From the NCBI RefSeq assembly GCF_002775205.1, contig NC_036447.1, positions 3,398,501-3,462,500 on the forward strand: DNA of 64,000 nucleotides, in the 5' to 3' direction. The translations under genes were made by a program, and so were the position numbers. Positions 1 through 15,145 of this stretch are shown in pieces. The first letter of the stretch is position 1. The number at the start of each line of letters is the position of its first letter. Below the pieces are notes generated by a model. That model made no database searches and had not been told where the DNA came from. It was given only the letters and a program-made list of their open reading frames with translations. The stretch is from Xiphophorus maculatus. Its lineage: Eukaryota; Chordata; Actinopteri; Cyprinodontiformes; Poeciliidae.

Positions 1-1714
1 CGTTAGCTGCTAAATTTTAGAAAGTTTGGGGAAAAAAACAATGCCACTACAGTCTTTACTGGACCGAAACAGATAAAATTCAGTTAACAACAGCAATGAA
101 ACCTTCATAAAAGCACATTGCTCAAGGCATTTTTAAATGGCTACAAGAAAATTAGGCTGTTTGGAAATAACACAGGTCCATGCAAGCATGCAGTATCTTA
201 ACAAATACTTTTCTTTTATCAGTGTTGACATTTATTTCTGCAGCTCCATCAAATCTGAAACTTCTCTCTCATGTCTTCTATGGACGGCTTTTATCATTCC
301 TGCTGCTCCTTAATTCTCAGGGAACTTTACTTGGATCAGACTCAGAAGCACCAGAGGTTTCTGAAATACTGGCCAAATTTCATGTTCTACTGATACTCCA
401 ACATCCACGCCTGCCTTTGCCACTTACACCTTATTGAATGCCAGACAGAGTAGAGGTTGGAAGAGGATACCTCCAGAAAGAAATGGCATACATGTACTAT
501 CTGTCATGTAAATGACAAGCAGAAGCAGAGATTTGAATGCTTTTATTTTTTATGTTCTTATAGAAGAACGACTGAGCTTTCCAACACATTGAACTACTTT
601 TTGTCCTAGCAGTGTTGAGAATATTTCCACAGATTTCCAGCTAATTTTTAGTTTAGTGCTTTAAGTAGTTAGACACCCATAACCAGCTAAAAACCAAGCT
701 TTGATATGTATAATTAGAGAATTGAGATGGTTTATTTGACTTTTTCCACACGATTGTATAATTTGTTTGGACTTTTCTTTTTAAGAACTAAGTTTGACTA
801 CAAGACACATTTTTTCAAAATAACAAAAACGTTATACAAGAATAAATAAAATATCAACTATACAGTTTTAGTGAAAGCTGATTACATCAATTTCTTAAAA
901 ATTGTAGGATTAATTTGTTTGCTGCCCATTGATTGAACTAATAAAAATGTTGCTACTCTTGCATGCTTGGGTCATTTAAAGATAAGAACCAGAAATGTCT
1001 TTGATAAGAAAAGTAAACCAAATTGAATTTAAAGGTTTTTGTTAAGCCAAGTTTTTCCTAGTTTAATAAATCCTTTCCCCATAAGAATAGACATTTTAAT
1101 CACAACAGCATTGGTTCTATAGGAGACCAAAGTTTATATCAGAAAGAAAAATTTGTTAAAGTCATCTTAGTTTTAGATTATTTTAATAGAAATCCAAGGA
1201 ACAACAGAGATTAAACATAACGTTTATGTGTGTATACATTGCTTTCCTTTTTTGCCACCAGAGGTGAAAAATACATGAATGCATGTCACAAAATCTCCCA
1301 CACACCTTGAAAACATTTACCAAATCCAACAAAGGAGATATCAGCTCAATATATTTGCACAAATGTTTTCTGATGATACTTTATGATTGGAGTGAACTTT
1401 AAGACATAAAGCATTTGAAGCTAAGATACATGCTTTTAACTATACCTTTTAAAAAGTGTTTTCTTTCTTTTTCTTACATTCTATTTCTAGAAAATAGGTG
1501 TTTATTTTATTCTTCTATATCCTACGTTGTTTGTTCACAAACGTCACAAATATTCGGACTCTTTATGCTACAACATTCCAGTATACTCACATATAAGGAT
1601 CGGCGACCCGTTACTGTTTCACTTGGCATCGCAGTTCTGACAAATGGAGGTCAAACACCGTGACCTCCAGAAAAAGAAAGGAGTCTCACACCGGCCACCA
1701 TGGGGGGTGCAGGG
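1..1714 (-). other. GPRIN downstream flank, probable 3' UTR
   Basis: AT-rich sequence downstream of the GPRIN stop codon. A candidate AATAAA signal on the minus strand lies at 1501-1506, about 210 bases after the stop. Further possible signals occur deeper in the flank, so the true end of the UTR is uncertain. I see no other gene here; the short open frames are chance. Confidence 0.4.
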
Positions 1715-3742
<2,028 letters not shown>

Positions 3743-4058
3743 TTACTTAAAATGTACACTGATCAATGCATCACCAAGATTTTTTCGGATTAGACCTGCA
3801 TAACACACTTTGTGAAATTGATTTTTCACTTTTTGTAAATTGCAAAAATAGCTTGTTAAAGTGAAAGCATGTGAGAAATCTATAAAACGTTTTTACACCT
3901 GTTTTGAACTCAAACGAACAAAAAAGATGCATAATTAGACTTTTACTTTATAAATGAAATGTACAATGCATTAGACTTTTCAAACTGTAAAGCCACGGTT
4001 TTCTTAGACCTTCATTTAGATTTAGATAAATAGCAGTGGGAAACTTTTATTTTAAATA

Positions 4059-4313
4059 TCTTTTGTACATATTTGTTAAAACTATCACCTTGTTGTGATA
4101 ATATAATAAGAGATAGCTAATCTGTGAAAAAAGTCAAGCTACTCTGACTTCTCCCTATTGACCTGCTGTCATCTGAGAAAGTACACAACCAATCAGAAAC
4201 AACCAATCAGAGCCAGGAGGAGAGCTGTCAATCATTCTTGTGTATGTGCTGCACAGACACTCCCCCTTTCTCTCTGCTATGCTATAACTGGTTCACCACA
4301 ATGGAGCCTGCTA

Positions 4314-4397
<84 letters not shown>

Positions 4398-4593
4398 GCC
4401 ACTGGCCATTAGCACATTTAACAGCTCATACTTGATTTAGACCCTCCTCCTGGTTCTGATTGGTTGTGTTTGACTGGGAGTTGCTCATTTCTTCAGACAA
4501 CAATAGTAACTCATGGGAGGAGGAGAAACTTTATCTTTTCACAGATTATATTGTCACAATATAGTGACAGTTTTAACAAATGTGTTAAAAAGA
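4059..4593. mobile_element. Foldback/MITE-like element with central AAT repeat
   Basis: The left arm (about 4059-4240) and right arm (about 4430-4593) are imperfect reverse complements. Shared blocks in mirrored order include TTTGTTAAAACT, AATCTGTGAAAA, AACCAATCAGA and CCAGGAGGAG. There is no coding capacity. It looks like a non-autonomous palindromic DNA element in the GPRIN 5' intron, with the microsatellite near its centre. Confidence 0.6.
4316..4396. repeat. (AAT)27 microsatellite
   Basis: Twenty-seven uninterrupted AAT units, sitting near the symmetry centre of the surrounding palindromic element. Confidence 0.98.
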
Positions 4594-4679
4594 CTTACTT
4601 ATTTGAACACAAATAATTGGTGCATCACTAGAAACAAATCTGATTATTCAGATCAAATACATTTTGATTTATAGACTGC

Positions 4680-5300
4680 AGTTACAAACCGCCACTCTAC
4701 GTTAAGCTTCAGCTGCTCTGTCTTTTGTATTTGTTTTTGCTACTGTCTCCACACCATGCATCACAGCAGGTCTTACTAGCATCTTGTAAACCTTCACTTC
4801 TCTCTTGCAGCTATCCAGTCACAAATCACTCCTGACACTCGTCTCCTTCCACTCCATCTTGCCTGCACTCCCTTCTTCACCTCCCTTGTGCAATACCTGT
4901 TGCTTTGATCGGTTGACCTCAGGTACTTACTAAAGTACCTCTCTCGTTGTTGCTTCACTGTTCCACCTGTCTGCTTCTCATTCTCGCATGCCTTCTGTCT
5001 TGCTTCTGCTAACTTACATTCCTCCACCCTACATACAGTACATTGTTCTCACCAGGCTCTTTACTTTCAATGCAGATCGCAACATTGTCTGCAAACGTGG
5101 TATCCTTTGGGACTTCACTATTTCCCTCCTTCGATTTAATAACACCTTTCCCCTGTCTTACTGTCTTTGTATGGGTCATACTTCATCTTCACATACTTCT
5201 TTGCCTCTGCTCTTCTCTTGGCTTCCTATCTATTCTCTGGATCCTCAAAGACACAATATAACACTTTCTGACAACACTTTCAAAGTGAATGTTATAAATA
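4680..5300 (-). mobile_element. Degenerate LINE fragment, reverse transcriptase C-terminal part
   Basis: Minus-strand translation gives a decayed reverse transcriptase. A FADNVAIC box corresponds to the usual FADDIVIC active-site motif, with the second Asp lost. Downstream come KYLRSTDQSN, REVKKGVQARWSG, RVSGVICD and, in a shifted frame, YKMLVRPAVMHGVETVA. These blocks match the RT-to-C-terminal region of a LINE family common in fish. Frameshifts and stops show it is dead. Confidence 0.75.
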
Positions 5301-6189
5301 TGTTGGTATTTCCCTGCAAGAAATGATTCTCACTTCAACAACAATTCTTTCCCAAATCTCAACTTAGTCTCGATCAAGAGATACTAAGACATATAAATGT
5401 TGAAAAGAGGCTGCTATATATAAGTTCAGTTTGATTTAATGTTTATTACTGAGGTTTTAGACTTTTTTGATTATTTAACAATTACAAAAATCATAAATCT
5501 TTATATTTACAAATTATGTAATGCGAAGTAGTATTTATTAGGTATGATATTCCTGAAGAACTCTCTCCGAGAGATAACAGGGGTGTGATGATTCAATCAG
5601 CTCACAAAATGAGACAATGCAAGGTACAGCGCTCACAACACAAGGTTAGATCTCAGCAATATTATGAGGAAAAGAAAGAAGCTGTGTTTTTTATTTATAT
5701 ATACAGCAAATAATTCACAAATCAAAAACTGTATTAAAATGTTTACCTATTTTAGGATACTTTGATTCTAAGGTGCTCCTCATGCATCTTAGAAAAACAG
5801 ACAATAAAAAACAAATGAAATAAAAGCATACAGAAAATGCTATCTGTGTTTTCACAAGTAAAAAAAAATGTTTCATCAATCTCAACAATCTCTGACCAGA
5901 GTATAATTTTCCAGCCCAGGTAATTTGTCCAGTTAGATTTTTGAACAACAAACGATCAAAGAAATTCCAGACAAAAGAGAAAAGAAGCTAACTTTAGCAT
6001 CTGAATTCTCAGTGTTTACAAATGAACTGTCTGTTATTCTGTCAACTTCTCTTTCTGTCAGCTGAATACTCAAAATGCTGCCTGATTTAAAAGCGCTGTC
6101 AGCTTCGTTGATGCTTTTGTTACCAAGTGTTGTCAGATAGCAGTTTACGAGGAGACTCCAGGCAACTCAAGAGCTATTTTCTTTTTTTT

Positions 6190-6627
6190 CCTTCAAATTA
6201 AAGCCACCACCACAAAGTTATCACAACATCACTTCTCTATTAACCCTTTAACAATATTTTTTACCAGCGTTGCACTGAGAAGTATATCTCGTATAATGAG
6301 CTCAAAAGTTGCACAGTTCCACCAGGTGTTTGCTAGTTGCTGCAGGCTAGTCTGTAGGATCTGAGCTGGGGAGTAAAGAGAGAGGGATGCTGTCTGAGGT
6401 GGAAGTTCAGAAGCTTGGAAACTTCAGCTCAGAGGAGGAGTTGCGTCTTGAAGGCGGGGCTAGGTTCACCCAGGCGTTTTGCACAGCTGAACGGTTGCCA
6501 TGGAGATGAAAGGATTTATCAAACATGCATGGAAGAGTCAAGGCAACACTCCATGTATATTTTTGATGAGGGAACAACATCATAACATGATGCAAAGCTA
6601 AAAACAATACATACTACCCCTGTAAAG
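6190..6627. mobile_element. Diverged MITE copy (same family as 59281-59839)
   Basis: This stretch aligns by eye over its length to the element at 59281-59839. Shared blocks include GGTGTTTGCTA, GGCTAGTCTG, GGTTGCCATGGAGAT and the AACATGATG run near the right end. The right terminus is a decayed form of the family's terminal repeat and the left terminus is not clear. Confidence 0.6.
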
Positions 6628-6989
6628 CACACACCTTCCTACAGTATGTCAACCCACGTCAACAAACAAAGTTACATTCTGAAACAACTACATAGAAATG
6701 AATGAGACAGACTTGAACTTGCCAACCCACACTGTGGGATATGTGCCTCGACATGTCTTTGCACTCCTAATGGATGGTGTGTAGATCTCTGCGGACCTGA
6801 CCTTGTGGAAGAACAGCACTAGGATCAGGAAACAGGCCCGGCAAACACTGCTCTCTCCTAGTAGCATCCTCGTAGCATACGACAGAGCTGTGGCTCTGAT
6901 ACTGCAGATGGTGGCACGAACAATCAAAGGAGCTTTAGGCTCTCCATTTGGGTGCATTTTTTTGTGAGTTACGTAAACATACAGTTATC

Positions 6990-7540
6990 CACACCAGTAT
7001 GCAGGCAGATCTATTGAGGATACTCCTCTTTGACAGCAGTTCTGCCTTCAACATCATCATTCCAGATATACTGGTTATTAGCCTTCTCCTGGATAAGACT
7101 AGCTAGCAAATTCCCCTCAGACAGTGAAAGTGAGGTTCCACCCGTTGTCACCATATATGTTTAACAGCATAGATGTAGAAGTAGTGTTAGGTTAGTTCTG
7201 ATTTGTTCTTTTTGTTAAATTTTGATTTATGGGTTTTAAAGATTTAAAGAGGAGCAGCAAAAACAAATGAAGTGGATTAGCAGTTCTTGTTAGTAACTGA
7301 TACTACCATACAAGATATATTACTCTGGTGTAGATCATCAGATACAGTCTTCAGGCAGAGGCCTCTTCAGATTTACTGTAAGACTGACTGCTACTGGAGA
7401 TCTTTACTGCCCACAGGATCACTGTTCACACAACTCTGAAAATATTTTTACAAAATGAGATCTGACAATATTTAATTTCCCTCAGAGATAAAGTATTTAT
7501 CTCTGAGGGAGATAAATACCTCAGAGGTATTCCAGAATAA
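6990..7540 (+). mobile_element. Degenerate LINE fragment, RT motif and 3' end
   Basis: From 7020 the plus strand reads ILLFDSSSAFNIIIPDIL, the decayed counterpart of the LFxDFSSAFNTIxP motif of CR1/L2/Rex1-type reverse transcriptases. Some 400 bases on, the sequence resembles the 3' tails of such LINEs, ending in a palindrome around AATAAAGTATTTAT-like sequence. Most of the body between is lost. Confidence 0.6.
7478..7510. repeat. Perfect hairpin, 15-bp arms and 3-base loop
   Basis: TCCCTCAGAGATAAA is followed by GTA and the exact reverse complement. It sits at the 3' end of the LINE fragment, so it may be the structured tail of that element. Confidence 0.85.
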
Positions 7541-8394
7541 CACTGGATCTATTATTCTGATTATGTAAAACTGTGCTACAGTTCAAATATTTTATATATA
7601 TTTTACAAAAAATTATGTATAAAAATGACAAAATCATACTTTGTTAATGTAAATTTGGAGTTTATTTGAAATAGTATTTGTCACAGCTTTGTGTATTTTA
7701 TGTTAACTCTTAATGTTATATAAGCTTTAGGTTCAGCCCAAATCTCTCTGGTTTTCTATTTCTTTGGTTTCTTTTGGCCTTCAGTTTGTATGTTCCTAAA
7801 CTGAAAAAACACATGTACAATTTCTTGGTAAATTTTGGCGCCTTTGTATAAACAACAAATTACATCTCTTTAGGCCCACAGTGTACTTATCTTCTGATGA
7901 TTTCCAGCAGGATAAACCACCATGCCATGGTGAAGGTTAAATAATTTGCTGAAATAATGCAGTCAGAGCAGTAATTAAACCAAAAATGTATAAATATATA
8001 TATACATTTTGTACTTAAGATAAAAAATATCCAGCGCAGTATTAATAAGTTGAGCAAAAAGAGCTGAGGTTTTCACATGTTGAAATACTTTATTAGCTGC
8101 AAATGATGAAGAGTTCACTAAGAACAACATTTTATTGCATTGTAGGCAATTAAATGTTCATTTTATTATTTAAAAAAAGAAATTGAACTGTTTGTTTATT
8201 TTTTACCTTTTTGTGTATTTCTAATATTAATAATATAAGTTTAAGTGGTCAATTGAAAAATCTGCAGAAAGTGACATTTTTATCCAGTTAATCAATTAAT
8301 GATCAGAATGATTAGTAGAATAATCGATTCCTAAAATAATCAGCTGTAGACCTAATCTGCAGTAATAATGTGATGTATCATGCTAATATGGAAA

Positions 8395-8645
8395 TCTCTG
8401 AGGAAGGTTTACGATACCCTGGAAGCTGTTATGTGTCATAAAAGAGCGACCTGCAGAGGATAGTGAAGGGAGCTGGGAAAATCATGCAAAGATCCTTTAA
8501 GTTCCTCTCTGTTCCAGGTTCTGTTTCTAAGGTTTTAATATTTCTTTTTCCAACGTGAATCTGTTAAAGATCCCAGATGATCTGTGACCTGTTGCATGCT
8601 ACTGGTTGTACAACAAAATGACAATAAATGTATTTTTTTAGAGGG
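8395..8645 (+). mobile_element. LINE 3'-terminal fragment
   Basis: The frame near 8447 reads DLQRIVKGAGKIMQR, a motif found near the C-terminus of CR1/L2-type ORF2 proteins in fish. It is followed by a short 3' tail containing GACAATAAATG. The preceding stretch (about 8170-8365) is a separate short repeat seen again near 17.6 and 39.5 kb. Confidence 0.5.
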
Positions 8646-9439
8646 CATTTGTTCATTCTGACCCATTTGCTTTCACAGTGCTTTGCAAGGACATCTAGTC
8701 AGCAGTAAGCTGTGTTTACATCCTCTTTTGTTCAGTAAAGGGATTCATGTAAATTGACTGCCTTGACCTGTGGTACCTCATAATTCTCCAAGTGGTGATG
8801 AAGGACTTTCATCGTTCTGCTCAACATGTGAAAGCACCATTCTGCAAACAGAGTGCCATCAGAAACAGAGAAAATCATATGTGTTGTCTTTGCATTGAGT
8901 GAAGATGCATGCTTTAGTAGGTATTACAGTAAGTTTTTTTTAATTATAATGTTAACCTCAGCTTTTGACTATATCCATCGTTTTATATGTGTGTTGTAAT
9001 GATTATATGCCATACAGCCTGTCTATGAGCACTCTGCTATCAGCACAATTAAAACAAACAGTTGGTTGGTGGTTTGGGTCATGGACAGGTTTGGCCCATC
9101 TGTGTGTGTTTGCTCTGCCACAATGAATCCGTCTGTCAGTCCTCAAAGCGCAAATGTTTATAGAGACCATATCCTGGCTGGGATCCTTGCTGGTTTCGAG
9201 GTTTTAAAAAAAAATCTAATATGGAGCAGTTTGCAAATGACACGAAACAAAAACTGGAGTGCATGAACAGCGAGAATTGATTCAAAGCAGTCTGCATTCA
9301 AGTGATGCACTCGACCTATTCAGGCCAATTAAGATCTGTGTCATGCACCGGAGCTCCTTGTCTCTGTGAGATTTGCAGCTCTGATCTGACCTTGCAGACA
9401 TCTGCGAATAATTAACATTCTGATCATAAAGAAAAGACG

Positions 9440-9780
9440 AGGTCGCTTTACCTTGATGTCCCGTGCGATCGGCTGCCGTTTGCGCGCCGCTGTTCGTGAG
9501 ATGAAGCAAAATCCCGGGAATGAATATGGAAAATTCACCCCAGTGTCGGTGACACCAAGCCACGCCTTCCTCCAATCTCAGAGGTATTGATCTTCCGCGG
9601 CCGAGCAGCGCCAAATCGGAGCCCGAAGTCGACCAACTGACCGTGCGGAATGAGTCACCGCCGGCTGACCGACGGACGCCGCTTCCCAGCTCTTTGTTAC
9701 AAACTGAGGAGCGTTCATGAAGCTGCCCGCTTTGCAGCAGCATCCCAGCCAGACTGAGCCGTGCCAGGCAGCATGATGAC
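9440..9780 (-). promoter_or_regulatory. CpG-rich block, candidate GPRIN promoter and non-coding first exon
   Basis: CpG density jumps well above the AT-rich surroundings (for example the GCGCGCCGC and CCGCGGCCGAG runs). On the minus strand a good donor, CAAG|GTAAAG, occurs at 9452/9451. With the acceptor at 3710 this would give a 5.7 kb first intron. The 153-codon minus frame here has no recognisable domain and is treated as chance. Confidence 0.4.
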
Positions 9781-9799
9781 GGGATGAATGGGAGATGGG

Positions 9800-12700
9800 A
9801 TGCAGCGTCCTATCTGTGGCCGCCGCAGACGATCACAGGAGGAGGGTCACTTATTGCGCTGCAAATTTATTACTTTAAGGTCCTGCCGCTGCTGCTGCCT
9901 CCTGAGGAAGGCGATCATTTTCCAGGAGCAGAGGAAGGTTATTTCATCAGGGCCGTTTCTGTCCTGCACAGATGGGTTCGTGAATGAACATTCAATCTGA
10001 AGCGGTGCTTTTGACTCAGTTGAAATGTTTTTAAAATTAGATTGTTTGCTGGTTTTTCATTTTCTGCGGCCGGTGTGGACGTTGAAATAAACGACTTTAT
10101 AAGGGGGCAGGGCCGCTCCCAGAAAGTTCTGGAGATGAGGGCAAATAATTCAGCAGCGGTAAACCAAAACCAAAGAGTCTGGAGTTTTATTTATGCATGC
10201 TGGTGTGTCCAAAAGTGATATTTAGGTCTTATTTAAAATAAATCCCGATTTTCTTTAGGAATTTTTGAACAAACAAATATTTTGTAAGTTCAGGTTTTCA
10301 CATATAACAAAAAAACGCTAACAAATCTGCTTTAATATGTTAGAAAATGCTTTCTTATATAACATTTTTATTCTAGTTCACTTTATCTCTGTTAAGTGAA
10401 CTGAGCATGAGTCCTGGAATAATCTGAGAAAGGGTTGACGTATAAAAAAGAGTTGTGGAAAAACAATCTGTTAAATTAAACAGAAATGTAAATCATTAAA
10501 ACTTCTAATTCATCCTACTTTTATTAATAAAAAAGTAAAAGACTGACTGGCTAGTTGCTGGAAGCAAGGTAACTGGTACTGATGGAGAATAAAGCTTTTG
10601 TGTTATTAGATATAGAGTTGGTCTTTAAAATTTACAAAAGTAAGTAAAAAGAAAAGTATTTAATAAGTAAAGCACTAAAGAAATGCTTCATCATTATTTT
10701 TTTTTTGTGTTCTGCACCTAATTGCCAAAAGACATCATGAACCCTTCTAGAACTTAGCAGGTTTGTGTTAGCAATACCTAATTGGCTGGACAATGCAAAC
10801 CAATGTGGTATGCCCCACATTGCCTGCCAGAAATTAACAAAATAAACACAAATGCAGGCAAGAGAGAGGCAGAGGTGGAGACAAAATATTTCATGTCAAA
10901 CAGAAACTTGCAAATGGATGAAATGAAGTACATGAAACTTAAAAAAACAACAACCCAAAAACAAAGCAGGAACATGGAGGGAAGCTGACTGAGCTGCACA
11001 TAATTGAGCAGACAAACCTGCAGAACACAGTTCAAAACCGAAGAAGACAGGAAAAACTCAGAAACATGAAGCTAACAGGAAGTAAAGAGAACACAAAATA
11101 GAAACTGGCAGACCACCCAAAAGAAAAAAGAAACTCAGAAGCATATCTACTCAACAGATTAAGCAAAGTCCAACACATGACAATCGTAATTTTGTGTACT
11201 TCTATAAATTTATTTGAACTTTGTTAATGGGGGTAGTGGTGCTTGATTATACAGCATATAAGTACTGTAAATTTTAATTACAGTAAACAATTACTGGTGC
11301 AGAAGTTAGCAGTTGTTTGGGCTTTTCTTGGATTCAAACAGGATCAAACGGTTACATTCACCCACAATCATATGTGGATCTCTTTCTTTGCAAGTTGCAT
11401 CTTCCGCTGTCAGATTTTTGGAGCCATCAAGTAGCTTCTGGCAAAACTTGGATATTTGACCTCTGCTAACAGAATGGGTAGAGATCCGTGACACATTTTA
11501 CTGTCACTGAAGCTTTTTCTCCATAAATAAAGATGTAAAATCTATTAGTTTAATGTTTACTTTATCTATTGCACTTTTCTTAGGTCTAAAACCTTCTCCT
11601 TGACACTCCCAAGGAAAAAAACATTTTTTTTTTACTTTGTTGCTGAAATAACTAATTAATGTGTTTTTCTTGCACAATCTAATTAATTTAATTTCAACTG
11701 TCAAATTTCAACAAAAGAAATCTGACATTTATACAGAAAATTGTTTTAGTGCAAAGCAATGAAAGGTGTTTAAAGACATGCAAACCATCTGTTTATGTTT
11801 TCAAACACTTGCTGCTTTCACACCTGCAGTGAACGGAGCTGTACACTGCCCACTTATTATGCAGTAGTAAAATGGGACCGTTTATGAATCCTCTGTGACA
11901 TTTGCTAATGCGCTGCAGTTGACCTGCTCTTCTCCGCCTCTCACTACTTGATTCATTCTCCGCAGGGCTGCAGTTGGTTGAGTTCAGACATTAATTTCAG
12001 ACCCTCTGATATGGAGAAAATACACATGCAAATTGCAGTGTAGATGTTTGGATCATTTAAATATCTCTCTCTGATCCCTCTCTAGCTAAAGTTTCTTATT
12101 ATGTCTTTGGATAGTAGGACTTATTCTTCTGCAATATTTCACAACTTTGGAACATAAAAGAGGGAAATCTTTGATCACTAATTCTGTAGATTCTCCAGAT
12201 TTCTGGGTTTCCTGTAAGATTTAGATCTAGAGACTATGAAGAAAGTTGAAATTTAGGTTATACGTTTTGGTTCATTATCCCACTCAAAGATTTAATTACC
12301 AAAGATTTCCAGGTTACTAACAGATCCATCAGATTTTGACTTCAAATTCTCTGGTAGTTCAAAGAATTCATGAAGTCATACACTGTGACAAGGTTCCCTG
12401 GGCTTTTAAATGAGAAACAAGCCCACAGCATCACAGATCCATCCCCATACTTAACATTAGAAACAAAGTACACTCTCACATGTGTTTGCAAAAAGCTCAG
12501 TCTTTGTCTTATCTAGCCAAAACATAAAAACCCCACCACAGTTCTAGATGGAGGAAAATATGACTTATAAGGACAGGTAACATTTTTTAAAATTCTTTTA
12601 AATTCACAAATTTTACAAATAAAGTCTTAAAATTACAATATATGCTTGGTACAACATACGTTTTGTGTATTCTTTGTCCAGGTTTTTGCTTCTATTGCAG

Positions 12701-14130
12701 TTTTTTTTTAAGGATTATAAGAGCACAAACTTACAGCAAAACAATCAACCCCTGCTAATTATTTTTTAGAAAATGTATGTCTATATTTGTATGTATGAAT
12801 ATTTCAAATATTGATTTGTTGGAATTGTAAATTTGTTTTGTTGTATACAAACACTAGGGCATAGTTTTGAATTAGAGTTGATATTTTTAGTAGTGAACAT
12901 TATTTGTAGTTGATACGTTACGGTTGTAAGAGCTTGTTTTTGTAGCTTACACTGTCTTTTTGTGTGTGGGTTTACCCTTTGCAGGGTTTACTTTCAATAA
13001 ACCTCACTGTTCATCAGTAAAGCCACAATCCTTCATTTGGGGGAGGGGAGTATGCTACACTGATGTTTATTTCATTTTTTATTTTTTATTACTGCATCCT
13101 CCTCAAACTTACCACGGTCTCCTTGGAAGCAAAACATTAAGAAATGAGGGCTAATTAGAGGCTTTTGCACAGTACTGCTACTGAGTGTGCCATTAAGTAA
13201 ATAAAAGATCAAATTTCTGTCATTTTTAAATTCATGATGTTTTAAAATAGCCCAGTCTTAATTTCAGCATTATAGTCTGTATTCTAACTCATCCTCCTCT
13301 AATCTTCAGACTATTGCTAGAAACTAAGTGCTTACTTTGGGGATTTGCCTTTCAAATATAGCCTGCCTCAGACAGGAGCTCTTCTTCTAATGCAGTAATT
13401 GTATGGGATACAGCTCCAGCCTGTGAAAACCCAGAGGGACTGATTAGGTGAGAGACTGTGACTTAATTAAAGTCAAGTGCACCAACGGTGACAATCTGAA
13501 GATCGGCAGCATTGTTGATAAACCAGATTGCTGCTCAAGCATGAGGGGAAAACGGTCTGTGGTTTTGTGCTGGATCTTGCTGTTGTTTTTAACAGTGTAA
13601 CCTCTAGTCTAATAGCAGCAGAATTACTCATCTGCAAATAAATACTCATTATAAACACCTCATATACATTAATAAAACTATTCCCTCAGTGAATCTTGCA
13701 CCATTTTTATTTGTAAATTGTGCAGCTTACCTGGAATGACTGGTTTTAAACATATTTTAAGGACAATGGAGAATGTTTTGCATTATTTGCTGTTACTTCA
13801 GCTTTGAACTTTATCTCTGTTTTTTGTACATTCTTGTAGATGCTGCATCTGGCCTGTAGTTCTTTTTAGCTGAGATACTGCAGCTAACAACTTAATGTTC
13901 TAAGTTCATAGATGATACCGTTGCCCTGTCTTTCAGTGCTTAACCATCCTTGACAAAGCCATAGGCTGAACTTTTACAGCAAATTTATTTTTATGTTCTC
14001 TTTCGTTTCCTTTAAAAAGGTTACAGGGTTTCACCATATAAAAATCTGTCAGGAAGCAGCAGTCAGCATGTTCTTATACATTGTCGGTTTTTCTGTTTCG
14101 CACTAAAACGCAAACTGAATATATGAATGT
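9800..14130. other. Spacer between GPRIN and ELMOD2 (divergent)
   Basis: No gene found. Mostly AT-rich unique-looking sequence. About 12130-12530 resembles an old fish interspersed repeat (phrases such as CCCACAGCATCACAGATCC are typical of Tc1/mariner-like remnants), but I cannot assign the class firmly. Confidence 0.4.
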
Positions 14131-14206
14131 TTTTCTGCTTGAGTTTGTTTTCTGGGAAAAGCCCAGAAAACTGGAAATCGATGCTCCAGGTCGTGTGTAT
14201 TTTTGT

Positions 14207-14221
14207 TCACCAGATGGCGCC
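14207..14221 (+). promoter_or_regulatory. CTCF-like motif upstream of ELMOD2
   Basis: TCACCAGATGGCGCC matches the vertebrate CTCF core consensus CCASYAGRKGGCRSY at 14 of 15 positions in forward orientation, about 1.9 kb before the ELMOD2 start codon. Match by eye only. Confidence 0.35.
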
Positions 14222-14578
14222 GCAACAGCACTGGTGCCAGATTTGAGTTGGTGAGTTCAAAGACATTATTCATTCAGTTCCGTAATGTAATTCCAACTTG
14301 ATTTTTAAATATCTTACATCGTTTTTTCTAGTTATTCTTTTAGAAAAGTTCTAAAGAGACTCAGTGCAACGACTATTTGCTCTTATATGTCATAAGCGTT
14401 TTGTTTTGTTAGTACATGTAGTTGAGTAGCTGTGTGTCGGATTTGAACATGAACGCACCAGAATCATAGCGCCGTTGTCAAGAGATACGTTGCTAACCTT
14501 TTACCTCGAACACACGGGTTAGCTTCGAAGTAGAAGGAAATACTTGAGTTCTGTAACATTTTCCAACAAAAATAATAA

Positions 14579-15145
14579 GGTAAGCAACAGCACAACTGGT
14601 TTGTAATCCTCTGTGCTGCCACCCGGTGTGTTTGCGACGTAACCAAGTCCTGGTGATGCAGGAAGCTAACAGACAAATCAGTGGACAACCTGTTGTTCTG
14701 AGCTGTCACTTGTGAATTGTAATGCTAGCTAGGTTAGTTTGTGAACGAAACTATGGATTATAAGCTAACAACTGGGTAATGCCAACATGCTTTGGTTACG
14801 AAATGGCGACTAAACTCGCGGAACATTTGTAAATTAACGGAATAATCATGGTCATTTGAAGTTAGCATCGAGGCTAACACAATTCTGCTATTGTTTTGTC
14901 TGTTTCAGCCTCAGGGATGATGTCATTCTGAGATTTTAGGCTGAATATTTATGCCTACACTGACTTAGAATCACCCGACCTTCTCAGACACTGACTGGGG
15001 ACGATTTTAATGTCGTAGGGACTTTGTTGCTGTGAAACAAACAGATGAGTTTAACTTGTGTCCTACTAACATCGACGGAGTGGTCGGTGTGCAAAAGAAA
15101 GTATATTTACTATTAATTCGTGGACCACGAGTCTGTTGAAATAAA
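14579..15145 (+). other. Candidate non-coding exon(s) upstream of ELMOD2
   Basis: A consensus donor (AATAAG|GTAAGC, exon end 14579), an acceptor (CTGTTTCAG|CC, exon start 14909) and an AATAAA at 15140-15145 lie in order on the plus strand in a moderately CpG-containing stretch. They could be ELMOD2 5' UTR exons or a short spliced non-coding RNA. The ELMOD2 start codon lies two bases after an acceptor, so at least one upstream exon must exist. Confidence 0.25.

Noticed and set aside
1255-1275. CTCF-like GCCACCAGAGGTG
   Set aside because: Only about 12 of 15 consensus positions match, losing the GGC core.
6688-6957. 89-codon minus-strand frame, considered as a transposon gene piece
   Set aside because: Next to LINE debris but I could not match it to any reverse transcriptase or endonuclease motif.
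9282-9743. 153-codon minus-strand frame
   Set aside because: Lies in a CpG-rich, probably promoter block where stops are rare; no domain or homology recognised.
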